Below are positions 9,201 through 14,725 of a stretch of DNA of 14,725 nucleotides, piece after piece. Positions within the stretch are counted from its first letter, which is position 1. Each line of letters opens with the position of its first letter. Below the pieces are notes generated by a model. It searched no databases, was not told the DNA's origin, and saw nothing but the letters and a program-made list of their open reading frames with translations. The translations under genes and the position numbers were made by a program. Source of the DNA: Cochliopodium minus (Eukaryota > Discosea > Himatismenida > Cochliopodiidae); the NCBI GenBank assembly GCA_024220525.1, contig JAMYWO010000136.1, positions 79,867-94,591 on the forward strand, in the 5' to 3' direction.

Positions 9201-11746
9201 TCCTTTGGACCTTTCCATCTCCATCAGCATTCCAAAGAAAGTCTATCCATGTAAATTTTTTTTTGAAAAATATTTAACACTTCTCGTGAAAATTCCTTTC
9301 TAATTTTTTTTTGTTTTATTTTTAATTATTGTTATTTTCATGATTTTATAATTAATTTATTTCAATATCTTCTTATTTTTCATTCTCATTTTCTTTTCAT
9401 GATTGATTTTTCAATTTTTATTTTTTCGACATTTCTTAAATAAATAACTTTCTTGTCATTTAATTCAAATAACCAAAAAAAAAATTCTTCTTTTTTGATT
9501 TTTTTTTTTTTTAAATTAACAGGCCCAACACTAGAAGGCACGCCAAGCAACAAGATGAAAAAAGTGAGAATCACCAAACTCCAATGCGAAATGGAAAACA
9601 CGGTGTGGAAGGAGGTGCACGAAAGGCAAACCGTGGAGATCGATACCCCCAAACTCGAGAAGTTGTTCGAGAATCTCGACGCCAAATCCTCCTCTTCCTT
9701 GCCTCGCAAAAACAACAATGAGAAAATCTACATTTTGCCTCCTCGTGAAACTATTTTTTTGACCATTCTTTTGACCAGCAAAGATAGTGTCAGTATGAGT
9801 AAAAAAAAAAAAAAATTATTTTAAAATTTTTTGACATTTCTTTTTTAAATTATTCTTTTATATAACAATTTTTTTCGATTGATTTTTTATTTTTAAAATG
9901 TTGATTTTTATTTCATTTTTATTATTTATTGATATTTTTCATTTTAAAAAATTATTAATTTCATTTAAAAAAAAAAAAATTATTTTAAAATTTTTTGACA
10001 TTTCTTTTTTTAAATAATTTTTTATCAAAAGAATTTTTTTCGATTGATTTTTAATTTTTAAAAATTAATAAAGACAAAATGCAAATTTCGGATGGAATCA
10101 AAGATGGGTTATGGAAGAATTTTTCTGCAAGTAAATTCAAATGATTTTTTTATTTTTTAATTATTTTTTTAATTTTTTTATTTATTTATTTATTTATTTT
10201 TTTAATTATTTTTTTGTTAATTTTTTTATTAATTTTTTTACTTTCAAAAAAAAAAAAAAAAGCCTCATTGGTTGAAGTGATCAAAAAACTCATGTCCGAC
10301 AATGAAAAATGCAGACAAGAGTACATCAACTTCAAGGGAGATCCTATGCAACTCAGTGACGTGGACTTTCTCGTTCGTGATCTCTTTTTCACTCCTGAAA
10401 TTGACGTTAGATTGGGTTCCATCGCTTTTGCGTAAAACAATTTTGAATTTTTAAAGAAAACTAAAATTATTATTTTTTTGGAAATCATATTTAATTTTTT
10501 ATTTTTATTTTTTTTAATATTACTTTTATTTTGTTCAATTTTAACAATTTTTTATTTTTCGTGATAAAAAAATTTTTTTTTATCTTTTTTAATTTTTTTA
10601 TTTTTTTAATTACTTTTTTTTTTAATTACTTTTTTTTTATTTTTTTTTTAAATGAATGATTTTAGTCTTAAATTCCAAGAGAAAATATCAAAGATGAATG
10701 AAGAAGTGAATATTCTCAGCAAAGCAGCGAGCGAAGTGAAGAACATGGGAAACTTTAAAGTTTTGTTGAAAACCATCTTGTGTGTCATCAACTACATGAA
10801 TGCTTCCAACCCCAACACTGAAACAGGTTTCGGTTTCTATATCAAGGGTAAATAAAAAAATGAAAAATAAAACTAAAAAATAAAATAAAAAATTAAAAAT
10901 AAAATGTAAAAAAAAAAAAAATAAAAAAACTGATATTAATCAAACGAAATTTTTTTAAAAAAATAAATGTAAAAATATAAAATTTAAACAAAACTTTTTT
11001 ATTACTTAGATTTGAACATGTTGGACGGGGTGAAATCTTCAAAGGATAATAACCTTTCTCTCCTCAACTTTCTTGTGGAGCAAATCTGCTTCAAGAACCC
11101 AGTGTGCTTGTTGTGGAAAGAGGAGATTCCTTCCCTCTTCCTCATCAACCACGAAATTGATAAGGGTATTAAAATTTAAAAATTTAATTTTTTTTTGATT
11201 TTTTGATTTTTTATTTTTATTTTTTTAGACATCAAGAAACTTAAAGAGGATTTGGACAAGCTTATGAAAGAGGATTTCATCAAAGTGAAAAAAGAGTGGG
11301 CTTTCTACACCAACATGTACCCCACCCTCCAGTCTTTCTTCCAAGAAATTACTCTCCTCACTCAAAACTTAGAGAGAGCTAACAAAGAATTCAAGGAAGT
11401 CATGGTAATATTGATCTTTCAATTTATTTTTTTTTTGATTATTTTTTTTTTTTTTATTAAAAATTTATTAAATTTATTTAATTTTTAGGTTTATTATGGC
11501 GAGGACAAACTTGGAGAGCTCAACATCACCACCTTTGCAAAGTGCTTCGAGATTTTTGCAAAGTCCTTCCAGTTTTACACATTGGAAGCCAACAAGAAGA
11601 AATTCTTTCAGGATCAGAAAATCCTCCGCCAAAGCCAGAAATCTTCCAAACCTACTGTCATCACCAACAAACCAAAGGGTGATTCTCTCCAGGCTCCTTC
11701 TTTTAATACAGGAAGAAGAGGAAGTTTTGTTTCTGAGTTTTTATAA
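6244..11746 (+). CDS. Diaphanous-related-type formin, 1080 residues, 21 exons
   Basis: Formins nucleate and elongate unbranched actin filaments through a dimeric FH2 domain; FH1 delivers profilin-actin and the N-terminal GBD/FH3 mediates Rho-GTPase control and autoinhibition. Order here: MGTQLSK myristoylation-type N-terminus; Lys/Glu-rich helical segment (residues about 70-125); GBD/FH3-like armadillo region (about 125-465, e.g. GGIGVLINLFLKIEKK, KSITYRILCNIFAKNF); Thr/Asn/Glu repeat (about 497-578); short FH1 (two PPPPPPFEGGGI units, about 612-640); FH2 (about 665-1040). FH2 marks are ENTVWKEV, YILPPRE, INYMN, GFGFYIKDLNMLDGVKSS, LLNFLVE and the closing YYGEDK. The tail ends GRRGSFVSEFL, a possible degenerate DAD, the segment that binds the N-terminus. 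The coding sum is 3243 nt, divisible by three, with every splice in phase and no stop. Oddities: first coding exon of 4 nt, an FH2 lacking the usual first lasso Trp, and a minimal FH1. The formin subfamily is uncertain. Confidence 0.95.
6960..8529 (+). other. Formin GBD/FH3-like regulatory region
   Basis: Exons 7-12 encode about 340 residues of amphipathic helices in the pattern of the Drf_GBD/FH3 armadillo fold. It starts with a tryptophan-containing KVNGWKSPGLIEKFIQLG segment and includes DHSPKTLLYVKSVVRNSKI, HGGIGVLINLFLK and SSILLINSYLDYC. In the family this part binds activated Rho-type GTPases and the DAD. Assignment is by order and pattern, not by alignment. Confidence 0.75.
7741..7860 (+). 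repeat. Palindromic AT repeats in formin intron 9
   Basis: Repeated ATTAATAATTAATATTCTAT and self-complementary TTAATTAATATTAA-type units fill the middle of this 180-bp intron, so the RNA could form local hairpins. Likely simple-sequence expansion with no assigned role. Confidence 0.5.
8712..8950 (+). repeat. Thr/Asn/Glu coding minisatellite in formin exon 13
   Basis: About 80 codons alternate Thr with Asn, and with Glu, Lys, Asp, Ala or Ile at intervals (units like TNTNTNTE and TETKTNTN), written as AC-N plus AAY or GAA codons. It lies between FH3 and FH1 and is most likely a disordered, length-variable linker. The opposite strand stays open only as a mirror of the repeat and is not a gene. 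Confidence 0.9.
9118..9206 (+). repeat. FH1 segment built from a 36-bp tandem duplication
   Basis: Two adjacent 36-bp copies (9121-9156, 9157-9192), differing at two third-codon positions, each encode PPPPPPFEGGGI; a partial third (PLPPL) follows. Polyproline tracts of FH1 bind profilin-actin. With two main tracts this is a short FH1. The Pro codons (CCACCTCC) and Gly codons (GGAGGTGG) are perfect inverted complements, e.g. 9118-9125 with 9145-9152. Confidence 0.9.
9523..11620 (+). other. Formin FH2 domain
   Basis: Exons 15-21 encode the actin-nucleating FH2 domain. The lasso keeps the TVW tryptophan but has Ile in MKKVRITKL where most FH2 domains have Trp. PPRETIFLTILL corresponds to the knob helix with its conserved Ile. 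INYMN replaces the usual GNYMN/GNxLN. The D-x-x-K-S stretch (LDGVKSS) and the closing YYGEDK are kept. Length (about 370 residues) is normal. It is a diverged but probably folded FH2; biochemical activity cannot be judged from sequence alone. Confidence 0.88.
9799..10073 (+). repeat. Direct duplication inside formin intron 15
   Basis: Two roughly 100-bp copies (about 9801-9898 and 9968-10066) share an A-run, then ATTATTTTAAAATTTTTTGA, CATTTCTTTT and TTTTTTTCGATTGATTTT. The second copy ends next to the true acceptor at 10072-10073. Looks like a local segmental duplication that lengthened the intron. Confidence 0.75.
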
Positions 11747-11830
11747 AATCGAAAAATTAAAATCTGAATTTAACAACGATACAAAATTTTTAAAATAAAA
11801 AATCAATTGTATTCAATTTTTTTTTTTTAA
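11747..11830. terminator. Convergent 3' intergenic gap
   Basis: Only 84 bp separate the formin TAA (11744-11746) from the TAA of the disintegrin-like gene on the other strand (11831-11833). Both 3' UTRs and polyadenylation signals must overlap here or extend into the neighbouring gene. A+T is very high, with an AATAAA on the plus strand just before 11800. Confidence 0.5.
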
Positions 11831-14387
11831 TTAATTGTTAGTCAAGCAATTCACATCAGCAGGGCATGTACTACCACTTCCTGAACACTTTTCCTCTGGA
11901 TCGCAAGAACTTGTAGAAGGTCTGCAAACTAAAGTGGAGCTCTGAGGAATAATAAAAATTTTTATTTAAAATGAATATATTTAAAATAAAAATTAATTAC
12001 AAATTTGCAAGTTTGAAAGTCACAACAAACACCTTTTGCGCATTCCGCATTTTTGTCAAAAACATCAGGAGGGCACTCATTGCAGCCCCTACACCTTTCC
12101 TCTGGATCACAAGATGTGCTAGAAGGTCTACAAACGTTTCCTTATAATAAAAAATAAAAAATAAAAAATAAAAAACAAAATATAAAAAATAAAATAAAAT
12201 TAATAACAAAATAAAATTAAATAAAAAAATAAAAAATAAAATAAAATAAAAATAAAATAAAATATAAAAAACAAATTATAATAATAAAAAATAAAATTGA
12301 ATTTTTACCAAGATATGCATAATCTGTTCCACACCATTTGCCAACCCCATCACAACGCTCTTCTGGATCACAAACTCCTAAAAAAATTAATAAAAATAAA
12401 TAAGAAAAAATAATTAAAAAATAAATAAAATTAAGAAATAAAAAATTTGAAATAAAAAATAAAAAATAAAAATAGATTTTATAAAGAAAAAATAAAGAAA
12501 TAAAAACTTTTTTTTTTACCATAAGAAGGACGGCAAACGTGGGTATTAGGGGCCACCTGATCAAAAGGACACTCAGTGGAATCTCCAGAACAGCGTTCCT
12601 CCACGTCACAACTTCCTGTGGAAGCTCTACAAACAGTGTTGTTGGTTAGAAACTTGCAATCTGTAATGTTACAACAAGGTCCCCTCACACATTCAGCTAG
12701 AGACGAAATTTAAAATGAAATTTTTTAAATAAAGAATTAATTTATATATTTAATTTTAAATTTTATTTTTTGTAGAAATTATTTCTATTTTTATTTTATT
12801 TTTTATTTTTTATTTCAAATTTTTTATTTCAAATTTTTTATTTGTTAATTTTAATTATTTTTTTTTTTCATTTTTTATTTTTATTTTGTTAATTTTAATT
12901 ATTTTTTATTTTTCATTTTTTATTTTAGTTTTTATTTTTATTTTATTTTTTTTAATTTTATTTTTTTTTATTCTTCATTAATTTTAGATTTTATTAATTT
13001 TTTTTTCTTTTTATTTTTCAATAAATTTATTTTTATTTTTATTTTACCACTGTGATCGTAGATGTCAGGAGGACATTGAGAAGTTCTCCCATTACATTTT
13101 TCCACAGAGTCACACGAAGATCCTGATTCCCTACACACATGTCCTGCATTTTGGAACTTGTTAACAGGGCATTCAGAGTGCATACCAGTGCCTTCATTTA
13201 AAAAAAATTTTATTTTTGATAAATAAAACAAAATATAAAAAATAAATATTAAAAAATAAAATAATTAAATAAAATAAAAATTAAAAAAATAAAAATTAAA
13301 AAATTTTAAAATAATAAAATAATAAAATAATTAATTATAAATAAAAAAAAAAAATTTGAAATAAAAAATAAATAAATGAAAATAAATATTTATTTTCTTA
13401 ACAAAAACCAAAATTAAAGATAAAAATAAAATAAAAATTAAAAAAAAAAAAAATTAAAAATTAAAAAATAAAATAAATTTAAAAATAATTAAAATTAAAA
13501 TAAATGAATTTAATTACATTTTTCTTCTTGGTCACAATCTCCCACAGAGGGTCTGCAAGTTCTCATGGAGCTGAAGAATACACAAGTTGTTGTATTACAG
13601 CAGCTTCCCCTATCCAAAAATTTTATTTTTATTTTTATTTTTATCTTTATTTTTATTTTTATTTTAGTTTATTTTTATTTTTTATTTTTATTTTTATTTT
13701 TATCTTTATTTTTATTTTTATCTTTATCTTTAATTTTATTTTTATTTTTATTTTTAATTTTATTTTTATTTCAAATTTTTATTTTTATTTTATTTTTTAT
13801 TTTTTATTTTATTTTTTATTTTTTATTTTATTTTTATTTTATTTTATTTTTATTTTTATTTCTTATTTTTTATTTTTGAAAATTTCACCTTGACTTGGAA
13901 GTTCTTGTATCTGAAATTTTCGAACTTTTCAAGCGCCTCACCAGTATTTATATGCTGTGAAAAAGGAGAAGAGATCGAAAAAATGGAGAAAATAAAAGTG
14001 ATAATCAACACCTAAATGGAAAAGATAAAAATAAAAATAAAAAATAAATATTAAAAAAATAAAAAACAAAAAATTAATTAACTTGAAGAAACCAATATTT
14101 TTGATTAAAATAAGAATTTCCTTTTATTTCCAAATTAAAATAAATATTGTTTAGATCTATTTATTAAAAAAATGAAAATAAAAAAATAAAAATTAAAATA
14201 AAAAAAACAATGTAAAAAAAAAATAATAGAAAATATTTACGCAAGCCAAAAAAGCCATGACATATGCAAAATAAACGACGAAATCCCTGTTGAGACAACT
14301 TTGATTGATTTGAATCTTCTCATTAGATTTTCGGGACAGGAGTTTTCTCTCAGTGTAAATAGTGATGGAGGAGTGTTCGTTATTCAT
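11831..14387 (-). CDS. Membrane-anchored disintegrin-like cysteine-rich protein, 8 exons
   Basis: Exons (minus): 14387-14241, 14011-13889, 13609-13518, 13191-13048, 12696-12520, 12377-12309, 12140-12001, 11941-11831; TAA 11831-11833. Exons 1-2 give about 35 polar residues, then a hydrophobic segment split by the first intron (FVVYFAYVMAFLAC / VLIITFIFSIFSI), fitting a signal anchor or late signal peptide. The rest is Cys-rich with six CRx5CDxxExC loops (CRPSVGDCDQEEKC, CRESGSSCDSVEKC, CRASTGSCDVEERC, CRPSYGVCDPEERC, CRPSSTSCDPEERC, CRPSTSSCDPEEKC), plus CPxDxxxxxxxxC and CCNxTxC modules as in ADAM disintegrin domains. No HExxH protease motif is seen. Disintegrin domains usually mediate extracellular adhesion; that role is inferred. 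The exon 2/3 junction is one base out of phase with the obvious acceptor, whereas an acceptor inside the repeat (AAAG, before about 13649) would keep phase and add Ile-Lys pairs. Length is about 330-345 residues. Homology to disintegrins is by cysteine pattern; it is not evidence of a toxin. Confidence 0.85.
12141..12308 (-). repeat. Low-complexity intron 6 of disintegrin-like gene
   Basis: The plus strand is an A-rich AAAATA-type simple sequence, so the pre-mRNA is T/U-rich. The intron has a GTAAAA donor (from 12308) and AAG acceptor (at 12141). Confidence 0.75.
12697..13047 (-). repeat. Low-complexity intron 4 of disintegrin-like gene, A-rich in the transcript
   Basis: On the plus strand this is mostly TATTTT-type sequence, so the transcript is A-rich, the reverse of introns 3, 5 and 6. 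It lies directly downstream of exon 4 in the transcript. No exon is hidden in it as far as I can read. Confidence 0.75.
13192..13517 (-). repeat. Low-complexity intron 3 of disintegrin-like gene, U-rich in the transcript
   Basis: The plus strand is AAAATAAA-type sequence, giving a U-rich transcript. It lies between exons 3 and 4 and is complementary in character to the introns on either side (2 and 4). Confidence 0.75.
13610..13888 (-). repeat. Microsatellite intron 2 of disintegrin-like gene
   Basis: The plus strand is nearly pure ATTTTT/ATTTT repeats with occasional C, giving an A-rich transcript. Long plus-strand open frames here (poly Phe/Ile/Leu) are products of the repeat and not genes. 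The donor GTGAAA at 13888 is clear; the acceptor is either at 13610 or inside the repeat. Confidence 0.75.
14012..14240 (-). repeat. Intron 1 of disintegrin-like gene
   Basis: This 229-bp intron (GTAAAT...TTTAG) interrupts the hydrophobic anchor segment in phase 0. It is A-rich on the plus strand and U-rich in the transcript. Confidence 0.75.
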
Positions 14388-14725
14388 ATTTTTGATGGAA
14401 ACATATACTAATAATGAATTTTTAATTTTAATTTTTTAAAATTTTTTTAAACAAATAAATTAATTTTTTTGTTTATTATTTTTTTTCTTGATTATGACAA
14501 TTTTATTATACTCTTTTATTGATGGATTCTTATTTTAACTAAAATTGTTTTTTTGTTTTTTGTTTTTTATATTTTATTTTTTATTTTTTATTTTTTATTT
14601 TTATTGTTTTTTTTTTATTTTTTGTTTTTTGTTTTTTGTTGTATTTTGCATTTTTATTTTTTATTTTTTATTTTTTATTTTTTATTTTTTATTTTTTATT
14701 TTTTATTTTTTATTTTTTATTTTTT
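14388..14725. other. Upstream flank of disintegrin-like gene
   Basis: AT-rich non-coding DNA that should hold this gene's promoter in its left part. No exon or RNA gene seen. The right half is simple sequence. Confidence 0.5.
14546..14725. repeat. Heptanucleotide array (ATTTTTT)n with GTTTTTT variants
   Basis: From about 14651 to the window end the period is exactly 7 bp (A followed by six T), about 11 units. Upstream, stretches of GTTTTTT units (for example about 14613-14640) and shorter ATTTTTT runs share the same period. The array runs off the window. Confidence 0.85.

Larger units (their letters stand above)
6244..11746 (+). other. Formin exon map
   Basis: Exons read from splice sites and frame: 6244-6247, 6298-6353, 6407-6493, 6548-6635, 6691-6725, 6802-6903, 6960-7055, 7224-7423, 7488-7708, 7889-8033, 8089-8240, 8320-8529, 8619-9041, 9101-9250, 9523-9798, 10074-10130, 10263-10431, 10666-10847, 11010-11165, 11229-11404, 11489-11746. 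The TAA is 11744-11746. Donors are nearly all GTAAAN or GTAATN; acceptors are mainly TTAG or AAAG. Introns range from 50 bp (6248-6297) to 275 bp (9799-10073). Most are T-rich on the coding strand; the one at 10848-11009 is A-rich instead. Confidence 0.88.

Noticed and set aside
12217-12609. Long minus-strand open frame through exons 5-6 of the disintegrin gene
   Set aside because: It reads through U-rich introns as poly Phe/Leu and is out of frame with the cysteine pattern in exon 5.
13504-13893. Plus-strand open frames rich in Phe, Ile, Leu and Tyr, looking like membrane proteins
   Set aside because: They are translations of an ATTTTT microsatellite and the antisense of disintegrin exon 3.
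14546-14725. Telomeric repeat
   Set aside because: The unit has no G-rich strand of the usual telomere type; simple AT-rich tandem repeat is the safer call.

Overview
This is an AT-rich, intron-rich eukaryotic nuclear segment, most likely from an amoeboid or flagellated protist. The evidence is 20-odd short spliceosomal introns (mostly 50-280 bp, donors GTAAAT/GTAATT/GTAAAA, acceptors TTAG/AAAG/CAG), homopolymer-rich non-coding DNA, a Diaphanous-type formin, an LRR protein of the kind expanded in amoebae, and a disintegrin-like protein. Dictyostelid, Entamoeba-like and Anaeramoeba-like genomes are all conceivable; the species cannot be fixed from the sequence. TGG encodes Trp and no TGA falls inside the intact formin, so the standard code applies.

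Layout, left to right. (1) 1-1140, minus: a ubiquitin-like (beta-grasp) protein with an N-terminal MGLCNS acylation-type motif, running off the left edge, with two or three apparent 1-nt frame breaks. (2) 1141-1702: divergent intergenic region. (3) 1703-3311, plus: an unrecognised protein with at least four exons and a contested reading frame near its 3' end. (4) 3312-3882: intergenic, with a Tc1/mariner-like terminal sequence near 3454. (5) 3883-5723, plus: an LRR protein broken by one frameshift and one in-frame TGA, followed at 5724-5955 by coding-like sequence with its own canonical intron. (6) 6244-11746, plus: a complete 21-exon, 1080-residue formin (N-myristoylation motif, GBD/FH3, Thr/Asn repeat, very short FH1, FH2, basic tail), with every exon junction in phase. 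(7) 11831-14387, minus: an 8-exon membrane-anchored disintegrin-like protein with six copies of the ADAM disintegrin-loop pattern CRx5CDxxExC, converging on the formin with 84 bp between stop codons. (8) 14388-14725: AT-only flank ending in a heptanucleotide array.

Most notable are the six-loop disintegrin protein without any visible protease domain, its introns whose A-rich/T-rich polarity flips around single exons, the formin myristoylation signal created by splicing a 4-nt first coding exon, and the contrast between three damaged-looking genes on the left and an undamaged 3.2-kb formin coding sequence. An adhesion protein next to an actin nucleator is suggestive, but nothing in the sequence shows that they work together.
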